NCBI GenBank assembly: GCA_963732345.1
Contig: CAVSZI010000023.1
Span: 124,001-188,000 of the forward strand
Source: Bog-532 sp963732345
GTDB taxonomy: Bacteria > Actinomycetota > Actinomycetes > Streptosporangiales > Streptosporangiaceae
Direction: 5' to 3'
Length of the DNA: 64,000 nt
Shown here one piece after another: positions 25,459-33,400 of this stretch. Below the pieces are notes generated by a model. It did not search any database and was not told the DNA's origin. It saw only the letters and a list, made by a program, of their open reading frames with translations. Made by a program: the position numbers and the translations under genes. The stretch's first letter is position 1. Every line of letters begins with the position of its first letter.

Positions 25459-26202
25459 CTAATGTTGTCCCTGAGCGGCGAGCAGCCAATGGGAGAGGCT
25501 CGGCAGCAGCCAGTAGCTGCCCGCCACCAGCGCCAGCACGGAGACAACGGCGAACAGGAAGACCCACGCGCCGCCGGGCACGCCGGTCAGCAGGGCCAGC
25601 TGGTCGGCGTCGGAGGCGAGCGCGCCGCGGCGCCGTCGCCGGCTCTGCAGCTCGAAGACCGGGCGGATGCCGCCGAACAGCAGGAACCAGGCGAACAGGT
25701 AGGCGAAGATCTCCTGGGCCTCGGCCGAGGCGAAGCGGCTGACGCCGAGCACGACGGCCGCGGTGGCCAGCACGGCCACCACCCCGTAGACGTTCCGGAT
25801 GGCGATGAACGCCGCCGCGAGCAGCAGCAGGACCAGCCCGAGCAGGAACGTCGCGTGCCGCGCGGCCAGCAGCCAGGCGGCCCCCAGGCCGAGCAGGGAG
25901 GGAGTCACGTACCCCGCGGCGGTGGTGAGGATCAGGCCTGCCCCGCTGGTCTTGCCGCGCGAGGACGTCACGCCCGAGGTGTCGGAGTGCAGCCGGATGC
26001 CGTCGAGCTTGCGCCCGGTGACGACGGAGACGACGGCGTGGCCGCCCTCGTGGGCGAGGGTGACCACGTTTCGGGACACGTGCCAGGCGCGCTGGCTGAG
26101 CACGATAACGAGGGCGCATCCGGCGGTGAGGGCGACGAGCCACGTCCCCAGTACCGGCCCGGTCGCGGTCAGGCGATCCCACAGGTGCGCGAGCGCGGTC
26201 AT
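25459..26202 (-). CDS. M50-like membrane zinc metallopeptidase
   Basis: The 247-residue integral membrane protein carries VTLAHEGGHAVVSVVTGRK, the HExxH zinc motif at 51-55 placed just after the first membrane helix, as in actinobacterial M50B-like (DUF3267-type) proteins. Six further hydrophobic segments follow, and TTAAGYVTPSLLGLGAAW fits the second conserved element. It probably cleaves membrane or membrane-near substrates; none is known. The start ATG 26202 has only a weak upstream purine stretch. No partner anti-sigma factor is visible. Confidence 0.8.
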   Translation of the reverse strand: MTALAHLWDRLTATGPVLGTWLVALTAGCALVIVLSQRAWHVSRNVVTLAHEGGHAVVSVVTGRKLDGIRLHSDTSGVTSSRGKTSGAGLILTTAAGYVTPSLLGLGAAWLLAARHATFLLGLVLLLLAAAFIAIRNVYGVVAVLATAAVVLGVSRFASAEAQEIFAYLFAWFLLFGGIRPVFELQSRRRRRGALASDADQLALLTGVPGGAWVFLFAVVSVLALVAGSYWLLPSLSHWLLAAQGQH

Positions 26203-26274
26203 GCGCGAAGACTAAGGCAGCCGGCCGTCTGCGGCGGCGGGAAAACCCGAGTATCCAGAAAGCTGGAAGCACCC

Positions 26275-26384
26275 GGACGGTCAGGGCAGCAGCCCCGGAC
26301 GGTCAGGGCAGCAGCCCCGGACGGTCAGGGCAGCAGCCCCGGACGGTCAGGGCAGCAGCCCCGGACGGTCAGGGCAGCCAGGAG
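26275..26384. repeat. Five 22-bp tandem repeats covering the 3' end of the CPBP gene
   Basis: The ggacggtcagggcagc element recurs at 26275, 26297, 26319, 26341 and 26363, exactly 22 bp apart and nearly identical. The stop codon of the CPBP protease (26369-26371) lies inside the last unit. The array extends 95 bp into the non-coding side. No spacers, so not CRISPR. Confidence 0.95.
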
Positions 26385-27277
26385 ACATGCCCGTGCAGTT
26401 CCGCGTAACCGATGAAGGCGCCCATGTCGATCAGCGTGTGCGCGATCACCAGCGGCATGACCCGGCCCCAGCGGCGGTAGCACAGCGCGAAGATCACGCC
26501 CATCACCGCGTTCCCGATGAAACCGCCGAAGCCCTGGTACAGGTGGTACGAGCCGCGCAGGATGGCGCTGAACGCGATGGCCCGGGACGGCCGCCAGCCC
26601 AGCTGGTCCAGCCGCCGCAGCAGGTACCCGATGACCAGGGTTTCCTCCACCAGCCCGTTCTGGGCGGCGTTGAGGATGAGGACGGGGATGCGCCACCAGA
26701 CGTTCGGCAGGCTTTCCGCGACCACGTTGAGGCTGAAGCCGAGGTGGAAGGCGGTCAGGTAAAGGCCCAGACCGCTGCCGCCGATCACCGCGGCCAGCAC
26801 GGCGCCGCGGAGCAGGTCCTGGCCGGGGTGGCGGGCGTCGAAGCCCATGACCGAGGGTGTCTCACCCTCCCGGGCGATCAGGTAGAAGACCAGAACCACT
26901 GGGGCGAGGGCGAGGGCGATGCTGGTGAGCTGGAGGAAGAGGTCGAGTACGGGGCGCCCCGGGGCGAGTGACCCGTTGAGCACCGCTTGCTGCTTTCCGA
27001 GCGCCCTGGTCGCCGTCAGCGAGCCGATGAGCTGGACCAGCGCGTACAGTCCGCTGGCGCCGAGGGAGACGGCGAAGACCGAGAAGATCTCCCAGCCGAG
27101 CAGCTTCCGGCTCGGCGGCGACCATGCGCCGGTTCCGGCTGAGCTCCGCGCGGCGGCTGCGGCGCCCCCGACAGGGGGGCTTTGAGCAGACTGAACGGGC
27201 CCGCCGGGGGGTGTCCCGGTGGCCGGGGGCAGGGCGGCAGGGGGATCCGCAGGCTGGGCGGTCTGGCCATGACTCAT
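26369..27277 (-). CDS. CPBP-family intramembrane glutamic protease (Abi/CAAX type)
   Basis: About 302 residues. After a Pro-rich 55-residue cytoplasmic tail there are some seven membrane segments. The signature motifs are GLVEETLVIGYLLRRL (EExxxR-type glutamates), RGSYHLYQGFGGF (second motif with His) and VIAHTLIDMGAFIGY (third motif). Such proteins are CAAX-protease or bacteriocin-immunity-like intramembrane enzymes. No bacteriocin precursor is seen nearby. The start is ATG 27277, with a GTG three codons upstream as alternative. The 3' end is embedded in a tandem repeat. Confidence 0.85.
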   Translation of the reverse strand: MSHGQTAQPADPPAALPPATGTPPGGPVQSAQSPPVGGAAAAARSSAGTGAWSPPSRKLLGWEIFSVFAVSLGASGLYALVQLIGSLTATRALGKQQAVLNGSLAPGRPVLDLFLQLTSIALALAPVVLVFYLIAREGETPSVMGFDARHPGQDLLRGAVLAAVIGGSGLGLYLTAFHLGFSLNVVAESLPNVWWRIPVLILNAAQNGLVEETLVIGYLLRRLDQLGWRPSRAIAFSAILRGSYHLYQGFGGFIGNAVMGVIFALCYRRWGRVMPLVIAHTLIDMGAFIGYAELHGHVSWLP

Positions 27278-27342
27278 CGATCGCACTCTAATGCCGGAAG
27301 GCCCGTGTCAACCTGAAAGGTAGCCGCGGGGACGCTGAAGGA

Positions 27343-27573
27343 TCACGCCAGCAGGTCGTCGAAGTCCCCGTCGACCGCGCCGCCGATGAGGGCCTCGATC
27401 TCCGCCTTGGTGTAGATCAGGGCGGGCCCATCCGGGTCGCTGGCGTTCCGGACGGCGACGCCGCCGTCGGCCAGCCGGGCCAGCTCGACGCCGGTCCCGT
27501 CCTGGGTGGCCGGCCGCCAGCGGAGGCCGGTGAGCTCGCGGGCGGGTATCCCGTTATGCGGCGCCGTCGTCAT
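27343..27573 (-). CDS. DUF397-domain protein
   Basis: A 76-residue protein with the DUF397 core (LRWRPATQDGTGVELARLADGGVAVRNASDPDGPALIYTKAE, in pieces) and an acidic end. In actinomycetes DUF397 genes accompany Xre-DUF5753 regulators, as here: its start overlaps or abuts the regulator's stop (27573/27575). Such pairs (for example the BldB/WhiJ-associated ones) act in developmental control or as toxin-antitoxin-like modules. The partner is frameshifted in this sequence. Confidence 0.88.
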   Translation of the reverse strand: MTTAPHNGIPARELTGLRWRPATQDGTGVELARLADGGVAVRNASDPDGPALIYTKAEIEALIGGAVDGDFDDLLA

Positions 27574-27574
27574 C

Positions 27575-28407
27575 TCACAGTTCCTTGAGGATCGCGGCCA
27601 GGATGTCCTGTGTCCGGTCGGGTGAGGTGGCCTTGATGCTCAGACGCTCCATGACCTCGCTGTACCTTTCCACATCTTCCCGCTTATCGAGGTACAGCGC
27701 GCCGGTGAGCTGCTCGATGTAGACGATGTCACCCATGTCGGCCTCGGGAAACCGCATGATGGTGAACGCCCCGCCCTCCGCAGCGTGGCCGCCGAAGGTG
27801 AAGGGCAGCACCTGCAGCGTGACGTTCGGCTCCCTGGCCGCGGCCACCAGGCGCTCGACCTGCCCGCGCATCACGTCCCGGCCGCCGATCGGACGGCGCA
27901 GCGCGCCCTCGTCCACCACGGCCCACAGCCGCGGCGGGCTCGGCCGGCCGAGAAGCTGCTGACGGCGCGTGCGGAGCGCCACCCTTCGTGCCACCTCGTC
28001 CGCGGGCGCGGCGGGCTGGCCCTGCCGGACCACCGCCCGGGCGTATTCCGCCGTCTGGAGCAGGCCCGGCACGAACTGAACCTCATACACCCGGATCAGC
28101 TCGGCCGCCTCTTCCAGCCCCACGTAGATCTGGAACCAGTCCGGCACGACGTCGGAGTACTTCTGCCACCAGGCAGGCGAGTTCGCCTCGCGGGCCAGCG
28201 CGATCAGCTGATCGCGCTCGGTCGTATCGGTAACGCCGTAGAACTTGAGCAGGTCGACGACGTCGCGCTCCTTGAAGCTGACCCGGCCGAGCTCGAGGCG
28301 GCTGATCTTGGACCCGGACGCGCGGATGCGGTAACCGGCGTCGTCGCTGATATTCCCCGGGCCTCACGCAACTTCCGGAGCTGCGATCCGAGGAGAATCC
28401 GCAGCAC
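27575..28407 (-). pseudogene. Xre-family HTH regulator with DUF5753, one-base frameshift
   Basis: From GTG 28407 the frame reads VLRILLGSQLRKLREARGIS and then loses homology. A second frame begins with DDAGYRIRASGSKISRLELG, the expected continuation of the helix-turn-helix, and runs through PDWFQIYVGLEEAAELIRVYE (DUF5753) to the stop at 27575. Loss of one base near 28348-28352 (gctgatattcc) explains the break. Repaired, the protein would have about 277 residues, normal for the family. It may be a sequencing indel, because the rest of the frame is well preserved. Confidence 0.75.
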
Positions 28408-28577
28408 GGTAGGGCCGCTTCCCGGATGGCTGGGAATCACCCCCGGACTCCGCGGCGCACCGCACCACAAGCCCCGGCACAGCCCCCGGCCAGGCGCCGT
28501 CGGCAGTTCCCCCACGCCGACATCCTGTTCACCACCCCACGCTCAGCTGCACAGTACGGACTTGCACGTGCATCGTC

Positions 28578-28593
28578 CCTTGCGGCTGCAAGG
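28578..28593. promoter_or_regulatory. Perfect inverted repeat, candidate operator
   Basis: CCTTGC-ggct-GCAAGG lies about 170 bp upstream of the Xre-DUF5753 start and 250 bp upstream of the divergent membrane-protein gene. The remainder of the 440-bp intergenic region holds a short direct repeat (acattgcggt, twice, near 28647-28667). Binding by the Xre protein is a guess from position. Confidence 0.35.
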
Positions 28594-28846
28594 TGTACAG
28601 GGCATGATACCGTCCAGCATCACAAATACACGACCGGCAGCCTTTACATTGCGGTTACATTGCGGTGCAACTCGACGGACACGGCCAAATATCCGGTCGA
28701 TATCGTTTTTTCCGCCTCTTCCGCACCTTCGACGACTGGTTCTGGCCACGCAAGCGCCCGGCTACTAGGCTCGGGGCGTCATTAACGGGCGACTGCCGCG
28801 CGAGCCCTGCCGCTATGCTGTGTTTACACGCGCGCGAGGAGCGAAG

Positions 28847-29350
28847 ATGTACGAAAACTACCCGTCCACCGCCGGTGGCGGACAGGTACCGGAGCCAGCA
28901 CAGCGCCCGGCGCCCCCGAGGTCCGTGCAGACTGCGGTCCGCCTCATGTACGCCGGTGCCGCCATCAGCGCGATCAGCTTCATCCTGGGCCTGGCCACGA
29001 TCGGCAGCCTCAAGTCTTCTCTCCGGACGAGGTACCCGCACTACACGACCACCCAGATCAATGGTGCGGTGCACTTTTCGATCGGGGTCATCGTCGTCGC
29101 CGGCATCATCGCGGTCGGCCTGTGGCTGTGGATGGCGCGGATGAACCTCAAGGGCCGCAACTGGGCGCGGATCACCGGCACGGTGTTGTTCGGGCTGAAC
29201 ACCCTGGACCTGCTCGGCGCCTTCAGGTCGGCCAGCTCCGTGTCCGCGGTGTTCGCCATCGTCACCTGGCTCGTCGGGCTGGGCGCGGTCATCATGCTGT
29301 GGCGCCGCGAGTCGACCGCGTACTTCAAGCCGCAGCAAATGATCTACTAG
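28847..29350 (+). CDS. Four-helix membrane protein, function unknown
   Basis: Start ATG 28847 follows gaggagcg, giving 167 residues (the frame is open from 28820). A Pro-rich N-terminal tail of about 30 residues precedes four membrane segments: LMYAGAAISAISFILGLATI, FSIGVIVVAGIIAVGLWLW, ITGTVLFGLNTLDLLGAF and VFAIVTWLVGLGAVIMLW. The pattern (R-x-Ala-rich helix, long extracytoplasmic loop, RMNLKGRNWARI turn) is common in small actinobacterial integral membrane proteins of unknown role. No operon partners. Confidence 0.7.
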   Translation: MYENYPSTAGGGQVPEPAQRPAPPRSVQTAVRLMYAGAAISAISFILGLATIGSLKSSLRTRYPHYTTTQINGAVHFSIGVIVVAGIIAVGLWLWMARMNLKGRNWARITGTVLFGLNTLDLLGAFRSASSVSAVFAIVTWLVGLGAVIMLWRRESTAYFKPQQMIY

Positions 29351-29428
29351 GCCGCTCCCGCCCGGTCATTGCTGCCACCACCGCCCACATCACGCAAATC
29401 GCCCGGCGAGGGTTACCGGCGCATGGGA

Positions 29429-29719
29429 CTAGCGGTTGCGGGTGGTCAGGTGGTGGCAGGCGATCGCGGCGGCGGCTACGACGTTGAGCGAGTCGACCCC
29501 TACCGCCCGGGCCGCCGGGTCCATCGGGATGCAGATGGCCTCGTCCGCCTCGTGCAGCCAGCGTGAGGACAGCCCGTCGCCCTCGGTGCCGAGCATCAGC
29601 GCAGCCCGCTCCCCCGGCGGGACCTTGCTGACCGGGACCGCCGAAACGTCCGGGGTCAGGGCCAGCAGCCGGAATCCCGCCGCCCGCACCGCGGCCAGTC
29701 CGCCGTACCAGTCCGTCAT
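29429..29719 (-). pseudogene. C-terminal fragment of a TrmH-family RNA 2'-O-methyltransferase
   Basis: The last 96 residues (MTDWYGGLAAVRAAGFRLLALTPD... LMLGTEGDGLSS... DSLNVVAAAAIACHHL) contain motifs 2 and 3 of the SPOUT knot and are closely similar to the end of the intact trmH-like gene at 40913-41800. Homology stops abruptly at about 29720, where an unrelated sequence follows. It has no N-terminal domain and would not form an active enzyme. It is in the same orientation as the full copy, about 11.5 kb away. Confidence 0.85.
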
Positions 29720-30087
29720 CCGAAGCCAGCCAGGGCCAGGACGCGCAGCGCCCGGCTCGATCTGGGCCGCCAGCGAAACGCTCGCGACAAGAGTTTTACG
29801 GCCAACTTGGTGTCCGGCGTGCCGGTGCGCCAAGCCGGGCGAGCGGAGCCCAACCGACTCCCTGCTTCCTGCCGCAGATGCACCACCAAAGAGCCAATCC
29901 GTGCGGAAAGATCCCGCCCCCTGACGGCCATGTCGGGGTTCGATCCCGCCAGCGAGCCGCCAACGGATGATCAAAAGGCCCGACCACCGTCTCCAGCGAT
30001 CATGCCCTGACCTGCACTTACTTGGTAGTGGGGGCAGTGTCTAGCGGGGGTCAGGACCATAGCGCGACCTTCGGGTTCAAGACCCGA
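29720..30087. other. Gene-free stretch between the TrmH fragment and the inverted duplication
   Basis: No frame has a convincing start plus family resemblance. The base composition is less biased than in neighbouring genes. It probably represents debris from the recombination that truncated the TrmH copy. I see no terminal inverted repeat. Confidence 0.4.
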
Positions 30088-30130
30088 CGGCGGGGAAGTG
30101 CGGCCTTGCCGGAAATGGCTGGTAGCGATC

Positions 30131-30190
30131 TCAGTGTCCGGGGGACTGGCCACCGTCGATGTGAAGGATCTCGCCGGTGATCCCGGCATT
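30131..30190 (-). pseudogene. Orphan C-terminal tail of a short-chain dehydrogenase
   Basis: Immediately after the VOC stop the minus strand reads NAGITGEILHIDGGQSPGH and stop, the standard C-terminus of an SDR (compare ITGEILHIDGGQTAGH of the intact SDR ending at 38300). No upstream SDR sequence is attached. Confidence 0.8.
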
Positions 30191-30660
30191 CACTCAGACT
30201 CCCCGCCGGACGTACCCGATGGCCAGTGAGCGGGCGACCAGTCCCCCTCTGGGTCCGTGGTCTGCCCCACTTCGATCAGATGACCGTCGGGATCGCGGAT
30301 GTAGCAACGGATCTCGTACTGGTGCTGTTTCGGCGGCGTCAGGAACTGAGCACCCCGGGCGCTCCATTCGGCGTACACGGCCTGGATGTCTTTGACCCGG
30401 ATATTGAGGAAGCTGCTGACCCGGTCGGGATCGCGTGGCGTCTCCACGATGACCGTAGGCTTGTCGTCGGTCGGGCCGCCGCCGGCATTGATGACGATCC
30501 AGCTGTTGGATAGCGCGACATTGGTCGGCCCTCCGGGGCCGGAGTAGACCACCCTGCCGCCGAGTACTTCGGTGTAGAAGCGCCGCGAGCGCTCAACATC
30601 GTCCGAGACGATGAAGTGGGTCAGCGCAATTCCCTCTGGGGGCGGTGGGAACTCGGCCAC
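30190..30660 (-). CDS. VOC (glyoxalase/bleomycin-resistance) family protein, left copy
   Basis: GTG 30660 follows gtggaggtgccag, giving 156 residues. A single vicinal-oxygen-chelate module pair is present: THFIVSDDVERSRRFYTEVLGGRVVYSG, then VNIRVKDIQAVYAEW-type second half, and EIRCYIRDPDGHLIEVGQT carrying the metal-ligand Glu. Its relative at 38726-39196 is about 94% identical by eye. VOC proteins act as dioxygenases, isomerases or resistance binders, and the substrate here cannot be told. Confidence 0.85.
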   Translation of the reverse strand: MAEFPPPPEGIALTHFIVSDDVERSRRFYTEVLGGRVVYSGPGGPTNVALSNSWIVINAGGGPTDDKPTVIVETPRDPDRVSSFLNIRVKDIQAVYAEWSARGAQFLTPPKQHQYEIRCYIRDPDGHLIEVGQTTDPEGDWSPAHWPSGTSGGESE

Positions 30661-30886
30661 CTGGCACCTCCACTGGTTGGGTCTCACACCCCGCTCACGA
30701 CGGGTCTGCAGCGTGTAGGGGTTGTCCCGCCGCTGCATGCCAGGGAGTCTAACGCTGTCTAAGCCTCGATCCACCGCGTGAATAGGGGTTCATCAGGGCG
30801 TGTCGTGTCGACGCGCAATGTGCCCTCTGATCTGGGACGATAGGAGTTGCTGAAGTTACCGTCGCCGGGCTGGAGAGGACACCGCG

Positions 30887-31170
30887 CAAGTGCGGTTGTT
30901 ACACGAGCTGGCGAAGATTCATGCGACGTTTGATGACCCGAATCTCGTGTCTCAGGCGGGGCTGGTCCCGGTGGTGGCCCTAGCGCAGCGGGCGGGTCTG
31001 GCTGCCTTGGTGGACGAGCATGTCCGGATCGGCCACCGGTGCGGGGTGAACGCCGGGCCTGAAGGTTCGCTGCCTGGCTGCTGGGATGATCGCGGGTGCG
31101 GACAGCATCGATGACATGGACCTGCTGCGGCACGGCGCGATGCCGGCGCTGTTCGGCGGGATCCGCGCCC
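30887..31170 (+). pseudogene. IS1380-family transposase, N-terminal remnant
   Basis: The frame from 30890 reads LAKIHATFDDPNLVSQAGLVPVVALAQRAGL, the conserved start of IS1380 transposases. It shifts frame near 31080 and continues as MIAGADSIDDMDLLRHGAMPALFGGIRA before homology ends at about 31170. The catalytic part and right end are missing, so it is immobile. It lies just inside the left copy of the inverted duplication. Confidence 0.85.
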
Positions 31171-31285
31171 GGCCAGGCGATATTCAGGGAACAGCACTCG
31201 CATCCCGCTGGCCCGTCCCAGCCGGGCGGCCAGATCGCCGGCCACTGACCAGGCGCCCGGCGAGTAACCCGCATGCCACCGGCCC
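31165..31285 (-). pseudogene. Alpha/beta-hydrolase fragment
   Basis: Minus-strand pieces GYSPGAWSVAGDLAARLGRA and SGMRVLFPEYRLAGRG resemble the oxyanion-side region of hormone-sensitive-lipase-type esterases (normally HGGGY...LARA.G.RVL.PDYRLAPE). Only about 40 residues survive, wedged between the IS1380 remnant and the NTF2-like gene. Confidence 0.55.
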
Positions 31286-31292
31286 CTGCGCC

Positions 31293-31699
31293 TCAGGGGT
31301 GCCCGATGGGTGCTTCTATGTCGTCGTAGACGCGGGCCGCGGCCGCAGCCCGTCCGGGCCGCGTTCGTAGACCGCGATGCCGGCCTGGGGCGGCAGGTCG
31401 TGGCTGCCCCAGCGAAGACAGTTGAATTCCAGGGCACAGCGCACGCCGTCGTCGGTCACCACGCAGTGCTCCAGGCCGATGCCGCCGCCTGCGCTGAAGC
31501 ACCTGGTGAAGAACGATCGGAGCTCGGCGGTGCCGCGGTGGGCGAAGAGCGGGCCGATGGGCTCACGGTAGTACCCGTCCGGCGCGAAGGTGTCCACGAT
31601 CGCGTCGGCGTCACCAGCGTTTAGCGCGGCCTGGTAGCGGCCGACGACATCACAGGGACCATCGTCAGCTATGACGTGCTTGTTGCTGGCCGAGAGCAT
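31293..31699 (-). pseudogene. NTF2/SnoaL-like protein with a probable 3' frameshift
   Basis: From ATG 31699 the frame codes an NTF2-like fold (VVGRYQAALNAGDADAIVDTFAPDGYYREP... LEHCVVTDDGVRCALEFNCLRWG... GIAVYERGPDGL) and then ends in an unusual RPRPASTTT at 31316. In the adjacent frame the expected ending ARVYDDIEAPIGHP follows directly, to a stop at 31293. One extra base in the cggccgcggcc run near 31335-31347 would explain this. If the sequence is right the protein may still work, because only the last strand changes. Confidence 0.6.
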
Positions 31700-31737
31700 A
31701 AGCGCCTGCGGCCGCGGTGCGGGCGCCTGCGTCCCGG

Positions 31738-32688
31738 TTACAGGCGTGAGGTGAGCTCGGCCACGATGTCCGCCGCTGACTGTGACTTCCTCGCGAGTGC
31801 GACGCCCTGTCCGGCCCACATCGAGAGCGCTTCGATCTCACCGGTCGTCCCGGCCATCGGCGGCGCTGGCTCGTAACGAACGATTGCTTCGCCGGAAGCG
31901 AAGTGCGCGATCACCTCGCCCGCTCCTGGCCGCTGCGCGAGTGGGGGGCGGCCCGCGGCCTGCCACGCCGTGGCCGTTGAGTTGCGGAGCGCGCGATGGG
32001 GAGAATCGGGCCACCCGACCTCGTACAGGTTGGCGTACAACTGCGGATCGGTCTCGGCCGCGTCTATCAGCCGGCGCCGGTAGTCCTCGTGGATCGGCAT
32101 CTCCTCGGCCAGCAGGAACCGCGTGCCCAGCCACGCCGCCTGGGCCCCCAAGGCGAGCACCGCGGCGACGCCGCGAGCGTCACCGATCCCGCCGGCCGCA
32201 ATCACCGGCACCGGCGCCACCGCGTCCACCACAGCAGGCACCAACGGCAGGGTCGCGACGGTACCCCAGACGTGCCCGCCGGCCTCCCAGCCCTGCGCGA
32301 CGACCACGTCCACGCCGGACGCGACCGCCCGCCGCGCCTCCTCGGCGCTGCCGACCGTGAGCATGACAATCCCCCCGGCGTCGTGCACAGGCTCGATGTA
32401 GCCGCTGGGATCCCCCCACATGAAGGAGACGATCCGGAGGCCGGCCTCGAGGGCCTGGTCAAGGCGACGGTGGTGATCTTCGGTGAGAACGAAGTTGCCG
32501 CCGAACGGCCGCGCGGTCAGTGCCGCCGTCTCACGAACGACGGCTCCGGCGTCTGCTGACCACGTGAGCGTCACCATGCCGAGCGCGCCGGCGTTCGAGA
32601 CCGCCGCGGCCAGCCGGGGAACGGCGGCCATGGGTGCCTGGACGATCGGTCGTTCAATCCCGAGCATCTCGCATACCGGCGTGGTCAC
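31738..32688 (-). CDS. Nitronate monooxygenase / 2-nitropropane-dioxygenase-like flavoprotein
   Basis: A 316-residue TIM-barrel FMN enzyme. Signatures are RPIVQAPMAAV at the N-terminus, GNFVLTEDHH, VAQGWEAGGHVWG (conserved His and Gly-rich FMN site), PVIAAGGIGDARGVAAVLALGAQAAWLGTRF (phosphate-binding barrel end) and SMWAGQGVAL near the C-terminus. The family oxidises nitronates with O2 or reduces enoyl substrates. It starts 32 bp from the divergent-side redoxin gene on the same strand, so the two may be co-transcribed. Confidence 0.9.
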   Translation of the reverse strand: MTTPVCEMLGIERPIVQAPMAAVPRLAAAVSNAGALGMVTLTWSADAGAVVRETAALTARPFGGNFVLTEDHHRRLDQALEAGLRIVSFMWGDPSGYIEPVHDAGGIVMLTVGSAEEARRAVASGVDVVVAQGWEAGGHVWGTVATLPLVPAVVDAVAPVPVIAAGGIGDARGVAAVLALGAQAAWLGTRFLLAEEMPIHEDYRRRLIDAAETDPQLYANLYEVGWPDSPHRALRNSTATAWQAAGRPPLAQRPGAGEVIAHFASGEAIVRYEPAPPMAGTTGEIEALSMWAGQGVALARKSQSAADIVAELTSRL

Positions 32689-32719
32689 TGCCTTCGCCCC
32701 CTCCGCGATCGTTGCTCTG

Positions 32720-33328
32720 TCACGTATACGATGTCGGCACCGACTTGGGGGACCGCCGGTCCCAGCCGTGGAACTTCGAGTAGTCGCCTGCGTCCCAGGC
32801 TTCGCGGAGCCCCGGAGTGCTCAGGTCCCAGTCCGGGCGGATCTCGCTGGTGACGGCGCGCAGGTCATGCCACAGGTCGTAGAACGACGGGCGGCCCCAG
32901 AACCAGTAGCCGTTATAGACACTGTGTATGGCCAGCCCCGGCTTGAGCACCAAGGTGTGCGGGATCATGGGGTTGTGCTCGGGGTCGGTGTACTCGGCGA
33001 TGTCCAGGTCCTGCTGGACGGTCCGGCCGGGATCGGACAGGAAGGTCCACTGGGCGCCCACCGACGCGCGGAACTCTTGCAGGGTGTGGTGGTCGTCGGT
33101 GGCGATGGTGGCGATCTGGGTGTAGGCCACCGCGATCTTCGGGTAGTTGGCGGCCAGCTCGAGGTGCTGCTGGTGCTCTTTAGGGCAGTAGTTGCCGCGC
33201 GCCAGGGTGAGGATCAGCGGATCGCGGCCCTGCAGCTCGCTGAGCGTACGCACCGTGCCGGTGTGGTCCGGGAGAGCGTAATCGGGGAAGATGCCGCCAG
33301 GTCTGATGTCAGGACGCATAGGACCCAT
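32720..33328 (-). CDS. Redoxin-domain (AhpC/TSA-like) protein
   Basis: The 202-residue thioredoxin-fold protein has GGIFPDYALPDHTGTVRTLSELQG followed by LARGNYCPKEHQQH. A single Cys sits at the peroxidatic place but the usual Thr is absent (CPKE), and no resolving Cys is seen. The second half, YWFWGRPSFYDLWHDLRAV and HGWDRRSP, is typical of a subgroup of actinobacterial peroxiredoxin-like proteins. Activity as a one-Cys thiol peroxidase is inferred. Start ATG 33328 or 33319. Confidence 0.8.
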   Translation of the reverse strand: MGPMRPDIRPGGIFPDYALPDHTGTVRTLSELQGRDPLILTLARGNYCPKEHQQHLELAANYPKIAVAYTQIATIATDDHHTLQEFRASVGAQWTFLSDPGRTVQQDLDIAEYTDPEHNPMIPHTLVLKPGLAIHSVYNGYWFWGRPSFYDLWHDLRAVTSEIRPDWDLSTPGLREAWDAGDYSKFHGWDRRSPKSVPTSYT

Positions 33329-33400
33329 GGTCGCACCCGGGGCCGTCCCGCCGCGGACGTGGTCACCACTGGCCGGTCGCGGCCGCCCGCCCGCCGGTGG

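Larger units (their letters stand above)
30088..30712. repeat. Left copy of a 625-bp inverted duplication
   Basis: The complement of this segment aligns end to end with 38673-39298, with scattered substitutions. It carries the VOC gene, its ribosome-binding site and an orphan SDR C-terminal tail. The outer boundaries are sharp: ctgcagaccc at one end and cggcggggaag at the other. Confidence 0.92.

Noticed and set aside
29719..29974. Full-length TrmH paralogue starting at 29974
   Set aside because: The open frame extends upstream of 29719, but that part has no similarity to TrmH and only the C-terminal 96 residues are homologous.
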